Positions 8,722 through 16,222 of a DNA stretch of 32,424 nucleotides are shown in pieces. The notes beneath the pieces are model-generated. The model was given only the letters and a program-made list of their open reading frames with translations, was not told where the DNA came from and ran no database searches. The translations under genes were made by a program, and so were the position numbers. Positions within the stretch are counted from its first letter, which is position 1. Each line of letters begins with the position of its first letter. Origin of the DNA: Streptomyces sp. A012304 (GTDB lineage Bacteria > Actinomycetota > Actinomycetes > Streptomycetales > Streptomycetaceae); the NCBI RefSeq assembly GCF_026008495.1, contig NZ_BQUN01000224.1:14254-46677 (forward strand). The letters are read 5' to 3'.

Positions 8722-9090
8722 ATGGACCGTGAGCGACCGCACGAGGAGTCCGTCTCCGTCGAGATCAGCGGATGCAGCAAGGAGGACGCCCGGATCGTCT
8801 TCGACGCGCTGTGCACGTGTTTCGAGTCCGACCGGTGTGCCGAGGACGTGCCTGAGCAGATCCACGAGACGCGCCCGATGGTCTGGCTCGGCACCTTCGA
8901 GGTCACCGACGCCCATGAGTGCCCGCCGCCGGCCCGGCTCTCGTCCTCCGTCGAGGCCGACGCGCAGGGCGGCTACTGGGCGATCGACCGGCTGCGCAAG
9001 ACGCTGGACTCACTGTTCGCGGTGCGCGACCTCTCCTCGGCCTCCGGGGACCAGGAGAGGGAGCTGCACGTTCTGCTCGAAAGCCGGTGA
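8722..9090 (+). CDS. Conserved hypothetical protein, 122 residues
   Basis: A small acidic cytosolic protein starting at the ATG at 8722 with GAGAGGAG nine bases upstream. It contains a Cys-rich patch (FDALCTCFESDRC) and the stretch RPMVWLGTFEVTDAHECPPP. I recall close relatives in many Streptomyces genomes, but none with a known role. The paired cysteines (CTC near 33-35, C around 41, C near 67) could bind metal or form a redox switch, which is conjecture. It has no signal peptide or membrane segment. It sits between the secreted protein and the reductase operon with its own ribosome binding site. Confidence 0.75.
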   Translation: MDRERPHEESVSVEISGCSKEDARIVFDALCTCFESDRCAEDVPEQIHETRPMVWLGTFEVTDAHECPPPARLSSSVEADAQGGYWAIDRLRKTLDSLFAVRDLSSASGDQERELHVLLESR

Positions 9091-9115
9091 CCTGCGGCAC
9101 AGTTCCTCCGGGTCA

Positions 9116-9135
9116 TTGTGCAACTAGTTGCACAA
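9116..9135. promoter_or_regulatory. Perfect 20-bp palindrome, candidate PadR operator
   Basis: TTGTGCAACTAGTTGCACAA is an uninterrupted palindrome 54 bases before the dienoyl-CoA reductase start. It sits where a core promoter would be. The PadR regulator is encoded as the second gene of the same operon, so autoregulation through this site is the simplest reading. Confidence 0.7.
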
Positions 9136-9189
9136 CCCGTGCGCGGTCCTCTAGAACTACGGGGAAGACACCGCGCACGGAGGCCTGTC

Positions 9190-11205
9190 ATGAGCCGATA
9201 CCCCCATCTGCTGAGCCCGCTCGACCTGGGCTTCACCACGCTGCCCAACCGCGTCCTGATGGGCTCGATGCACGTCGGCCTGGAGGAGGCCGAGGGCGGC
9301 TTCCAGCGGATGGCGGAGTTCTACGCCGCCCGTGCCCGCGGGGGAGTCGGCCTGATCGTCACCGGCGGCATCGCCCCCAATGACGAGGGCCGGCCGTACG
9401 AGGGCGGCGCGAAGCTCACCACGGACGCCGAGGCCGAGCAGCACCGGACGATCACCGAGGCCGTGCACCGCGAGGGCGGCCGTATCGCGATGCAGATCCT
9501 GCACTTCGGCCGCTACGCCTACCACCGCGACCTGGTCGCCCCCAGTCCGCTCCAGGCCCCCATCAGCCCCTTCCCGCCCCGGGAGCTGACCGACGCCGAC
9601 GTCGAGCGCACCATCGACGACTACGCGCGCGCCGCACGCCTCGCGCGGCAGGCCGGCTACGACGGCGTCGAGATCATGGGCTCCGAGGGCTACCTGATCA
9701 ACGAGTTCGTCGCCGCCCCGACCAATCACCGCACCGACCGCTGGGGCGGCTCCTACGAGAACCGCATGCGTTTCCCCGTGGAGATCGTCCGACGGGTGCG
9801 CGAGGCGGTCGGCGAGGACTTCATCGTCGTCTACCGGCTGTCGATGCTCGACCTGGTGCCCGGCGGCTCGACCCTCGACGAGGTCGTCACCCTCGCGAAG
9901 GCCGTCGAGGAGGCCGGGGCGACGATCATCAACACCGGCATCGGCTGGCACGAGGCCCGTATCCCCACCATCGCCACCTCCGTGCCGCGCGGCGCCTACA
10001 CCTTCGTCACCCGGCGGCTCATGGGTGAGGTGTCCGTTCCGCTCGTCACCACCAACCGCATCAACACCCCTGAACTCGCCGAGCAGTTGCTCGCCGACGG
10101 CTACGCGGACATGGTGTCGATGGCCCGCCCGATGCTCGCCGACCCCGACTTCGTGGCGAAGGCGGCGGCCGGCACGCCCCAGGCCATCAACACCTGCATC
10201 GGCTGCAACCAGGCCTGCCTCGACCACACCTTCAGCGGGCAGATCACCTCCTGTCTGGTCAACCCGCGCGCCTGCCACGAGACCGAGCTGGTGCTGTCGC
10301 CGACGCGCCGGCGCAAGCGGGTCGCGGTCGTCGGCGCGGGCCCGGCCGGCCTCGCCTGCGCGGTCAGCGCGGCCGAGCGCGGCCACGACGTCACCCTCTT
10401 CGACGCCGCGCGCGAGATCGGCGGCCAGCTCAACGTCGCCCGCAGGGTCCCCGGCAAGCAGGAATTCGACGAGACGCTGCGCTACTTCCGCCACCAGCTC
10501 GACGCCCACGGCGTGGACGTACGGCTGAACACCCCCGTCGAGGCGGCGGACGTGGCCGGATACGACGAGGTCGTCGTCGCCACCGGTGTCACCCCGCGCA
10601 CACCCGACATCCCCGGCGTGGACCATCCGAGCGTCGTCGGCTACCTCGACGTCCTGCGCGACGGCGCCCCCGTCGGGGACCGGGTGGCGATCCTCGGCGC
10701 CGGCGGCATCGGCTTCGACGTCGCCGAGTTCCTCACCGACACCGGCGACAAGGCGAGCGAGGACCCGGCCACGTACTTCCGCCACTGGGGCGTCGACATG
10801 GACTACCGGGCGGCCGGCGGTCTCGCCGCGCCGGAGCGGCCCGAGCCGCCGCGCACGGTCCACCTGCTCCAGCGCAAGACCACCAAGGTCGGCGCGGGCC
10901 TCGGCAAGACCACCGGCTGGATCCACCGCACCGAACTCAAGCACCGGGGCGTGCGCATGGTGCCGGGCGTGCGCTACGACCGCATCGACGACGCCGGACT
11001 GCACATCACCGTCGGCGAGGAGAGCACGGTCCTGGAGGTCGACACCATCGTGCTGTGCACCGGCCAGGAGCCGCGCCGAGACCTGTACGAGGAGCTGCTC
11101 GCCACCGGGGTGAGCACGCACCTGATCGGCGGCGCCGACGTGGCCGCCGAACTGGACGCCAAGCGGGCCATCAAGCAGGGGACCGAGGTCGCGGCCGCCC
11201 TCTAG
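9190..11205 (+). CDS. fadH: 2,4-dienoyl-CoA reductase (NADPH), FMN/FAD/4Fe-4S type
   Basis: A 671-residue enzyme, the normal length for this family. The N-terminal old-yellow-enzyme TIM barrel (about 1-340) binds FMN and carries GYDGVEIMGSEGYLINEF and TDRWGGSYENR. The iron-sulfur motif CIGCNQACLD...TSCLVNPRAC supplies Cys-x2-Cys-x3-Cys-x11-Cys. The FAD-binding motif VAVVGAGPAGLACAVSAAERG follows, then the NADP domain with AILGAGGIGFDVAEFL. The reaction removes conjugated double bases pairs of the acyl chain, that is, it reduces 2,4-dienoyl-CoA during oxidation of unsaturated fatty acids. The ATG at 9190 has GGAGG seven bases upstream; an upstream in-frame codon at 9118 lies inside the palindrome and is rejected. 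It is cotranscribed with the PadR gene. Confidence 0.93.
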   Translation: MSRYPHLLSPLDLGFTTLPNRVLMGSMHVGLEEAEGGFQRMAEFYAARARGGVGLIVTGGIAPNDEGRPYEGGAKLTTDAEAEQHRTITEAVHREGGRIAMQILHFGRYAYHRDLVAPSPLQAPISPFPPRELTDADVERTIDDYARAARLARQAGYDGVEIMGSEGYLINEFVAAPTNHRTDRWGGSYENRMRFPVEIVRRVREAVGEDFIVVYRLSMLDLVPGGSTLDEVVTLAKAVEEAGATIINTGIGWHEARIPTIATSVPRGAYTFVTRRLMGEVSVPLVTTNRINTPELAEQLLADGYADMVSMARPMLADPDFVAKAAAGTPQAINTCIGCNQACLDHTFSGQITSCLVNPRACHETELVLSPTRRRKRVAVVGAGPAGLACAVSAAERGHDVTLFDAAREIGGQLNVARRVPGKQEFDETLRYFRHQLDAHGVDVRLNTPVEAADVAGYDEVVVATGVTPRTPDIPGVDHPSVVGYLDVLRDGAPVGDRVAILGAGGIGFDVAEFLTDTGDKASEDPATYFRHWGVDMDYRAAGGLAAPERPEPPRTVHLLQRKTTKVGAGLGKTTGWIHRTELKHRGVRMVPGVRYDRIDDAGLHITVGEESTVLEVDTIVLCTGQEPRRDLYEELLATGVSTHLIGGADVAAELDAKRAIKQGTEVAAAL

Positions 11206-11226
11206 GCGCGTACCTAGGATGAGGGC

Positions 11227-11781
11227 ATGTCACTCCCGCACGCGATCCTCACCGCCCTGCTCGAGAAGCCGTCGTCGGGGCTGGATCTGACCCGCCGGTT
11301 CGACAAGTCGATCGGTTACTTCTGGTCGGCGACGCACCAGCAGATCTATCGCGAGCTGGGAAAACTGGAGGCCGAGGGATACATCCGCGCCCTGCCCTCC
11401 GAACAGCCGGCCCGCGGGCAGAAGAAGAGCTACGAGGTCCTGCCCGCCGGCCGCGCCGAACTGGAGCGGTGGACGGCCGCGGCGCAGGACCCCAAGCCGC
11501 ACCGTGACGCGCTGCTGCTGCGCCTGCGGGCCGCGGCCGTCGTCGGCACCGCGGGCCTGGAAGCCGATCTGCGACGCCATCTCGACCTGCACCGGCGGCA
11601 GTTGGCCGAGTACGAGGAGATCGAGCGGCGCGACTTCACGCCCGCTCCCGGTGACGACAGCGCGCAGGTCAGGCTGCAACATCTGGTCCTGCGCGCGGGA
11701 ATCCAGCTGGAGACGTTCTGGACGCAGTGGCTGGCCCAGGCCCTGGAGGAACTGCCCGGACCGGCCGACCGCGCCTCCTGA
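11227..11781 (+). CDS. PadR-family transcriptional regulator
   Basis: A 184-residue regulator. The winged helix occupies residues 1-80: LPHAILTALLEKPSSGLDLTRRFDKS, then the recognition helix ATHQQIYRELGKLEAEGYI and the wing QKKSYEVLPAGRAEL. The C-terminal part (about 85-175) is a helical AphA/VirA-like dimerisation domain (LRRHLDLHRRQLAEYEEIE). The start lies 21 bases after the reductase stop, so the two form one operon. PadR proteins usually repress a neighbouring gene until a small phenolic or lipidic ligand binds. Here the target is probably its own operon through the palindrome at 9116. The C-terminal domain is the longer class of the family. Confidence 0.92.
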   Translation: MSLPHAILTALLEKPSSGLDLTRRFDKSIGYFWSATHQQIYRELGKLEAEGYIRALPSEQPARGQKKSYEVLPAGRAELERWTAAAQDPKPHRDALLLRLRAAAVVGTAGLEADLRRHLDLHRRQLAEYEEIERRDFTPAPGDDSAQVRLQHLVLRAGIQLETFWTQWLAQALEELPGPADRAS

Positions 11782-11833
11782 GCCGACCGGGCCCGCCAGG
11801 GCCGGCCAGGCCTCCTGAGCCGGCCGTGGCGGG

Positions 11834-12373
11834 CTAGAACCGGTACGGCTTCGAGCGGCGGCGCAGGAACCAGGCCGCCGCGATGACGCCCGACCCCACC
11901 AGCGCCCCGCCGACCACGAGGGTGACGGTGCCGTAGTCCTGGATGGCGCCGCCCATGCCGCCCATGACGCCCCGTGTGGGTGAGGCCGTGGGGGAGACCC
12001 TCGGCGTGGGCGCGGCGGACACGATCACCGACTGGGTGCCGGCGGTGACGCCGTTGGAGCACACCACGACGACCGTGTAGGTGCCCGGACTGACGCTGGA
12101 CCAGGCGGCGGACTGGCTGACGGTGGTGCCGGACAGCGCCACCTGGCGGCCCTGGGCGAAGCTGGTCTGGCCGCTGCTGAGCAGGGCCGCCGTGCCCCAG
12201 CTGCCGTTGATCTGGGTGCACGCGCTGGTCACCACGGACACCGTGGAGCCGGTCGTGCTCACGGAGATGCCCGAGACCTGGGCGGCGGCGGGCTGGGCGG
12301 TCAGGGCGAGCGGCAGCGTGGCGGCGGCTGCCACGGTGAGTCCGGCGGGGACGAGAAGACGGGAAGTGCGCAT
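11834..12373 (-). CDS. Secreted Ig-like protein with C-terminal membrane anchor
   Basis: A 179-residue protein. It has a Sec signal peptide (TSRLLVPAGLTVAAAATLPLAL, cleavage probably after QPAAA). A Ser/Thr/Val-rich beta-sandwich-like region follows, with two cysteines (TSACTQIN and VVCSNG) placed as in an immunoglobulin disulfide. A Pro/Ser/Thr linker leads to a hydrophobic helix at about 150-170 and a basic tail (FLRRRSKPYRF). There is no LPxTG motif, so this is a stop-transfer anchor rather than a sortase substrate. GGAGG lies seven bases upstream of the ATG. Function is unknown. Confidence 0.75.
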   Translation of the reverse strand: MRTSRLLVPAGLTVAAAATLPLALTAQPAAAQVSGISVSTTGSTVSVVTSACTQINGSWGTAALLSSGQTSFAQGRQVALSGTTVSQSAAWSSVSPGTYTVVVVCSNGVTAGTQSVIVSAAPTPRVSPTASPTRGVMGGMGGAIQDYGTVTLVVGGALVGSGVIAAAWFLRRRSKPYRF

Positions 12374-12439
12374 TGGATGTCCTCCGGCGGCACGGTTGGC
12401 GGTACATCCCTTGCGCCGCCGAGGATCGGGTACGCCCGT

Positions 12440-12456
12440 GCTGCCTCAGGGGCAGC
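12440..12456. terminator. Short hairpin between two leftward genes
   Basis: GCTGCC and GGCAGC form a six-base stem around TCAGG, 68 bases beyond the end of the FN3 protein gene. It may be a weak terminator or attenuator in front of the Ig-like protein gene. It has no U-tract. Confidence 0.3.
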
Positions 12457-12523
12457 CAACGTCCCCGCGGCCCGCCCCGCACTCCGGCCGCCCCCGGCCA
12501 GGTGACGGGTTCCCCCGGACGGC

Positions 12524-13513
12524 TCAACCGTCCCCGGGCCCCGTCGTCACTGACCGCTGCGCCGAGTACGCGCCCCACGTCCCGTCCGGCAGCCGCGCCC
12601 GTAGCCGCACCCGGTACCCGACCCCGGCCTCCCGTCCCATGTAGAAGCTGTACGTGGCCCGGTCGCGCGGCGGGTCCCCGCCCCACACGAGCGAGGTGGC
12701 CGGCCTGCCGTCGAGCTGGATCTGGTACTCGGTGACCACGCCGTCCACGCGGGGCGGCACCCAGGCCAGGTCGATGTAGTGGGCCCCGTCGGCCCGGTGG
12801 GTCGTCGCCCGGAACCCCGAGGGCGCGGTGTCCGCGCCGTCCCCGCCGTCCCCGCCGTCCGCGTGGCCCGGCGCGGTGGTGAGCCGTACCGGCGGGCCGG
12901 CCGGCGAGAGGTTGTCGGCCGCGTCCCGCGCCCGCACGGTGAAGGAGTAACGGGTGCCCGGCCGCAGCCCGGTGACGACCGTCGCCGTCTGCCCGCCGCT
13001 CACGCTGTGGATCCTGGTCCCGCCCTGGTGGACCTCGTACGACACCACCGCGCGGTCGTCCGTGGCGGCCGTCCAGGACAGCTGGACCGCCCGGCTCCCG
13101 GCCGCGCGGCCGACGACACCGCCCGGCCGGGTGGGGGCCGAACGGTCCGCCGCGATGGCCGCCGGCGTCGTCGCCCGCACTTCCCGGCTGTGTGGCCCGA
13201 GCCGGCCCTCGCTGTCGCGGGCGCGCACGGTGAACACGTATGTCGTGGACGGCGTGAGACGGGTGACGTCGAGCATGTGCGCGGAGGCGGGCACGGAGCC
13301 GGCCTTCGCGCCGCCCCGGTAGACCTCGTAGGCGCTGACGGCCGGGCTCGCGGCGACCGCGTTCCACATCACGTGCACACTGGTCGCGCTGCCCGCCGCC
13401 GCGGTGACGCCCGTCGGCGCGCCCGGCGCCCGCCCGTCCCCGTCCCCGCCGGCCGCCGCCGCGCACCCGCAGCACAGGGCCAGCGCTCCCGCGCACAGCA
13501 CAAGACGTCGCAC
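12524..13513 (-). CDS. Exported protein with three fibronectin type III domains
   Basis: A 329-residue protein starting at a GTG with GGGAGG seven bases upstream. The N-terminus RRLVLCAGALALCCGCAAAA is a signal peptide with several cysteines. Cys17, preceded by Cys-Cys-Gly, could be lipidated but is a poor lipobox. Three FN3 modules follow at about 30-117 (APGAPTGVTAAAGS...YVFTVRARDSEG), 126-212 (TRPGGVVGRAAGS...YSFTVRARDAADN) and 230-325 (APSGFRATTHRADG...YRVRLRARLPDG). No catalytic module is attached, which is unusual: in Streptomyces FN3 repeats normally link chitinase or cellulase domains. A dre-like palindrome lies 30 bases upstream of the start. It may bind or present polysaccharide, but that is inference. 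Confidence 0.85.
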   Translation of the reverse strand: MRRLVLCAGALALCCGCAAAAGGDGDGRAPGAPTGVTAAAGSATSVHVMWNAVAASPAVSAYEVYRGGAKAGSVPASAHMLDVTRLTPSTTYVFTVRARDSEGRLGPHSREVRATTPAAIAADRSAPTRPGGVVGRAAGSRAVQLSWTAATDDRAVVSYEVHQGGTRIHSVSGGQTATVVTGLRPGTRYSFTVRARDAADNLSPAGPPVRLTTAPGHADGGDGGDGADTAPSGFRATTHRADGAHYIDLAWVPPRVDGVVTEYQIQLDGRPATSLVWGGDPPRDRATYSFYMGREAGVGYRVRLRARLPDGTWGAYSAQRSVTTGPGDG

Positions 13514-13877
13514 GGCTTCGCCTCCCGGCCCGGCACGGCGGAATGGTCCGGACCAATATGGCGCGGTGTTGCGAACACATCAAGAGGGCGGTGGCAGGAT
13601 TGGTGGGCCGTTCGGGGCGTTACGTATGCTGGCGTCCTCACGGTCGAACTCCCGCCGCACGCTGGGGAGTTCCTGCCGGTGGCGCGGACCGCTGTCGTCG
13701 CATGTGCCGCGCCGGCGGGGCGGCCGGCGGGCCGGCGCGGACACGGGCGCCGGCCCCCGGTCCCTGTCGAACGGTCGGAGGGCGTGCGCCGTACGGCCCC
13801 CTCGGGTAGCCCCCGGACGCGACCGGCGGCAGATTGGGCCGAGTGTCCGTCGATGTCCAGGCGAGAGGTCCCCCATC
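13514..13877. other. 364-base divergent intergenic region
   Basis: This space separates the FN3 protein gene (leftward) from the chitosanase gene (rightward) and must hold both promoters. It contains the dre-like palindrome described separately. About 250 bases before the chitosanase start, TTGGTG and TACGTA are spaced 16 bases apart in the rightward direction, a possible but weak sigma-70-type promoter. No convincing coding sequence was found; Arg-rich open frames across it are composition artefacts. Confidence 0.5.
13544..13555. promoter_or_regulatory. dre-like palindrome, candidate DasR site
   Basis: TGGTCCGGACCA is a perfect 12-base palindrome. It matches the core of the DasR-responsive element (TGGTCTAGACCA) except for the two central bases. 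It lies 30 bases upstream of the FN3 protein start and 322 bases upstream of the chitosanase start. DasR is the GntR-type regulator that represses chitin and glucosamine utilisation genes in Streptomyces. A nearby chitosanase makes the assignment plausible. Confidence 0.55.
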
Positions 13878-14603
13878 GTGCGTGTCCCGTCGCTGCTGCC
13901 GGCCGCGGCCGGCCTGGCCCTGCTGGCCCAGATCCCCCCGTTCGCCGCCACGTCCCAGGCCCTCGATGTCCCCCGAGGGCCGACGGCGCGGTACGAGGGC
14001 GCCGTGAGCGCCGATGACCTGCTGGCCCGGGTGCGTGACTGCGTCCCCGTCTCCCGCGGCCGCTACCGCACCGACGCCGGGGCGCCCGCCACGGTCCCGG
14101 TGTGCGGCGGCGACGGCGTGGTCTTCTGGACGGCCGACATGGACATCGACTGCGACGGCCGCCCCGGCCGGTACTGCAACGCCGACACCGATCCCTGGTT
14201 CTCCCCGGCCACCGCCTTCCAGCAGTCCGACGGCCGCCATCTGAGCGCCGAGACCCTGCCGTACATCGTCGTTCCCGGGGTGAGCGCCCTGTGGAACCAC
14301 CGTGATCACGGGGTGCGCGGCGGTACCGTCGCGGCCGTCGTCCACCAGGACCGCGTCCAGTACGCGGTCGTCGGCGACGTCGGACCCGCCGGCGTCATCG
14401 GCGAGGCCTCGTACGCCACCGCCGAGGCGCTGGGCATCCCTCCCGATCCCCTGCGGGGCGGCGCCCCCTCGGGCGTCACCTACATCCTCTTCGAGGACTC
14501 CCGGGCGACCCCCGTCGAGAGCCACGCGTCCGCCGTCGCGGTGGGGGAGCGGCTGGCGCGGGCGTTCGTGGACGGGGGCGACCGGATGGAGCAGGGTGGC
14601 TGA
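13878..14603 (+). CDS. Secreted GH75 chitosanase
   Basis: A 241-residue exported glycosidase. The GTG start at 13878 is preceded by GAGAGG, and a Sec signal peptide (RVPSLLPAAAGLALLAQI) leads to cleavage near residue 28. The mature protein carries the family signature VVFWTADMDIDCDGRPG. AVVGDVGPAGVIGEAS contains the Asp and Glu that correspond to the catalytic pair of GH75 chitosanases. Four cysteines (in RDCVPV, PVCGGD, DIDCDG, RYCNAD) suggest two disulfides. The enzyme would cut the beta-1,4 links of chitosan outside the cell to release glucosamine oligomers. No binding module is attached. Regulation may involve the upstream dre-like palindrome. Confidence 0.87.
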   Translation: MRVPSLLPAAAGLALLAQIPPFAATSQALDVPRGPTARYEGAVSADDLLARVRDCVPVSRGRYRTDAGAPATVPVCGGDGVVFWTADMDIDCDGRPGRYCNADTDPWFSPATAFQQSDGRHLSAETLPYIVVPGVSALWNHRDHGVRGGTVAAVVHQDRVQYAVVGDVGPAGVIGEASYATAEALGIPPDPLRGGAPSGVTYILFEDSRATPVESHASAVAVGERLARAFVDGGDRMEQGG

Positions 14604-14632
14604 ACGGCATCACGCGGGTCGCCGGCCGGGGC

Positions 14633-15394
14633 TCAGACCGCCGACCAGCCGTCGTCGACCGGCAGGATCGCGCCGTTGATGTTGCTCGCCGCGTCCGAGG
14701 CGAGGAAGAGGATCGCGGCGGCCTGCTCCTCCGGCTCGGCCACCCGCCCCAGATTGACGAAGTGCGGGCCGAGTGCCGCCGGGCCGTGGGCGCCCTGCTC
14801 CGCGTCGACGACGATCGAGGTCTTCGTGCCGCCGGGCGCGATCGCGTTCGCGCGTATGCCCTTGCCCCGGTACATCACGGCCAGCGACTTGGTCAGCCCC
14901 ACCACACCGTGCTTGGAGGCCGTGTAGGCCGCGCCCGCCGCGCTGCCCCGCAGGCCCGCCTCCGAGGCCGTGCTGACGATCGTGCCGCGCCCGGCGGCCA
15001 GCATGTGCGGCAGCACCGCGCGGGTCAGCAGGAACGGGGCGGTCAGGTTCACCCGGATCACCCGCTCCCACTCCGCGTCGTCCACGTCCGCCAGCGCCGA
15101 CATACGGTCCATGATCCCGGCGTTGTTCACAAGGACGTCCACCCCGCCGAAGCGTTCCACCGCCGTGGCGGCCACCTCGTCGACGACCGTCTGCTCGCTC
15201 AGGTCCCCGATGACGGCGACGGCGGTCCCGCCCGCCTGCTCGATCTCCTTGACGACGGCCCCGGCGCCGTCGGCGTCGAGGTCGGCCACCACGACCCGTG
15301 CCCCCTCCGCGGCGAAGGCGAGGGCGGTCGCCCGCCCGATGCCCGAGCCCGCTCCGGTGACGATGACGCTGCGGCCGTCCAGTCCAGTGGCCAT
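14633..15394 (-). CDS. Short-chain dehydrogenase/reductase
   Basis: A 253-residue classical SDR. It has the cofactor motif VTGAGSGIG (residues 12-20), an acidic VADLDAD after the second strand (predicting NAD(H) preference), NNAG at about 91-94, a serine in VSTASEAG, and the catalytic pair in AYTASKHG (Tyr-x3-Lys). The C-terminus ends with FLASDAASNINGAILPVDDGWS, as in cyclic-alcohol or 3-oxoacyl dehydrogenases. GAGGAG lies six bases before the ATG. It is transcribed divergently from a TetR gene, with a palindrome between them, so it is the probable target of that repressor. The substrate cannot be read from sequence. Confidence 0.92.
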   Translation of the reverse strand: MATGLDGRSVIVTGAGSGIGRATALAFAAEGARVVVADLDADGAGAVVKEIEQAGGTAVAVIGDLSEQTVVDEVAATAVERFGGVDVLVNNAGIMDRMSALADVDDAEWERVIRVNLTAPFLLTRAVLPHMLAAGRGTIVSTASEAGLRGSAAGAAYTASKHGVVGLTKSLAVMYRGKGIRANAIAPGGTKTSIVVDAEQGAHGPAALGPHFVNLGRVAEPEEQAAAILFLASDAASNINGAILPVDDGWSAV

Positions 15395-15446
15395 GAGTGC
15401 TCCTCGGTGTCCTCAGGGGGCGTCGAGCCCCGCGTGGCCCCACACT

Positions 15447-15479
15447 ACGACTTAATGTCGGTGAGTGACAGAAAGTCGT
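15447..15479. promoter_or_regulatory. Nested palindrome, candidate TetR operator
   Basis: Two concentric inverted repeats share one centre at 15463. The outer arms are ACGACTT (15447-15453) and AAGTCGT (15473-15479); the inner arms are TGTC (15456-15459) and GACA (15467-15470). Twelve of sixteen symmetric pairs match. It lies 60 bases before the TetR start and 53 bases upstream of the SDR start, right for repressing both. Confidence 0.7.
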
Positions 15480-15538
15480 GATGAAGAATTCCGGCAGCGC
15501 ACGACCGAAGTGAACGGCCACCGAGACCGGAGGACTGG

Positions 15539-16177
15539 ATGCCCGCACCCCGCGGCCGCACGGGCCGACCGCCCCTGACCGACGAACGCAAGGCGGAGAT
15601 CCGGCTGGAGATCGCCCGCGCCGCCGTGGACCTCTTCGTCGACCAGGGCGTCACCGCGACCACCGGCGAGCAGATCGGGCAGGCGGTCGGCGTCTCGGCG
15701 CGCACCGTGTGGCGGTACTTCCCGAGCAAGGAGAGCTGTGTGAGCCCGCTGTTCTCCGCGGGCATCGACGTCATGGCGGGCGCGCTGCGCCGGCGACGCC
15801 CGGGCCGGCCCCTGGCGGAGGCCTTCGCCCCGCTCCTGGAGGCCGACCAGCGCTTCCTCGTCGGCCCCGACCCCGCCACCCTGGCCGCGCTCATCCGGCT
15901 GACCCGCGCCGAACCCGGCCTGCGCGCGGTCTGGTTGCAGACCTACGACGAGGCCGAGCCGGTGTTCGCCCGCGCCCTCGCCGAGGCAGCCGGGCTGGCG
16001 CCCGACGACCCGCGCGCGGCGATCCAGGCGGCGATGTTCAACGCGGCCCTGCGCACGGCCGTCGAGCACTACGCCTGGCGCGCGGCCGACCTCCGCCCCG
16101 ACGCGACGACGGCGCGGACCGAACTGGCGGACGCGCTGCGGCTGGCGCTCGCCGTCGTGTCGGAGGGGATGGGCTGA
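15539..16177 (+). CDS. TetR-family transcriptional regulator
   Basis: A 212-residue repressor. The N-terminal helix-turn-helix covers about 20-68: EIARAAVDLFVDQGVTATTGEQIGQAVGVSARTVWRYFPSKESC, given here in outline from Glu to Cys with the key residues Thr-Gly-Glu-Gln and Arg-Thr-Val-Trp-Arg-Tyr-Phe. The C-terminal part is all-helical and forms the ligand and dimer domain. The ATG at 15539 has GGAGG six bases upstream. It faces away from the SDR gene across a 144-base region with the nested palindrome, the standard layout for a TetR protein controlling a neighbouring dehydrogenase. The inducer is probably the SDR substrate (inference). Confidence 0.92.
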   Translation: MPAPRGRTGRPPLTDERKAEIRLEIARAAVDLFVDQGVTATTGEQIGQAVGVSARTVWRYFPSKESCVSPLFSAGIDVMAGALRRRRPGRPLAEAFAPLLEADQRFLVGPDPATLAALIRLTRAEPGLRAVWLQTYDEAEPVFARALAEAAGLAPDDPRAAIQAAMFNAALRTAVEHYAWRAADLRPDATTARTELADALRLALAVVSEGMG

Positions 16178-16222
16178 GGGATGGGCCGGCAGGTCTGCGT
16201 CAGGGAGTGACCGGGCGCCGCG

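Noticed and set aside
9157..11121. Minus-strand open frame of 654 codons
   Set aside because: Antisense to the dienoyl-CoA reductase with all cofactor motifs; repetitive Asp/Gly/Val/Ala content and no recognisable domain.
12524..13513. Firm lipoprotein call for the FN3 protein
   Set aside because: The cysteine at position 17 is preceded by Cys-Cys-Gly, not a standard lipobox, so only export is claimed.
11430..13583. Minus-strand open frame of 717 codons
   Set aside because: It runs across four real gene positions in the wrong frame and is Arg/Gly/Pro-rich.
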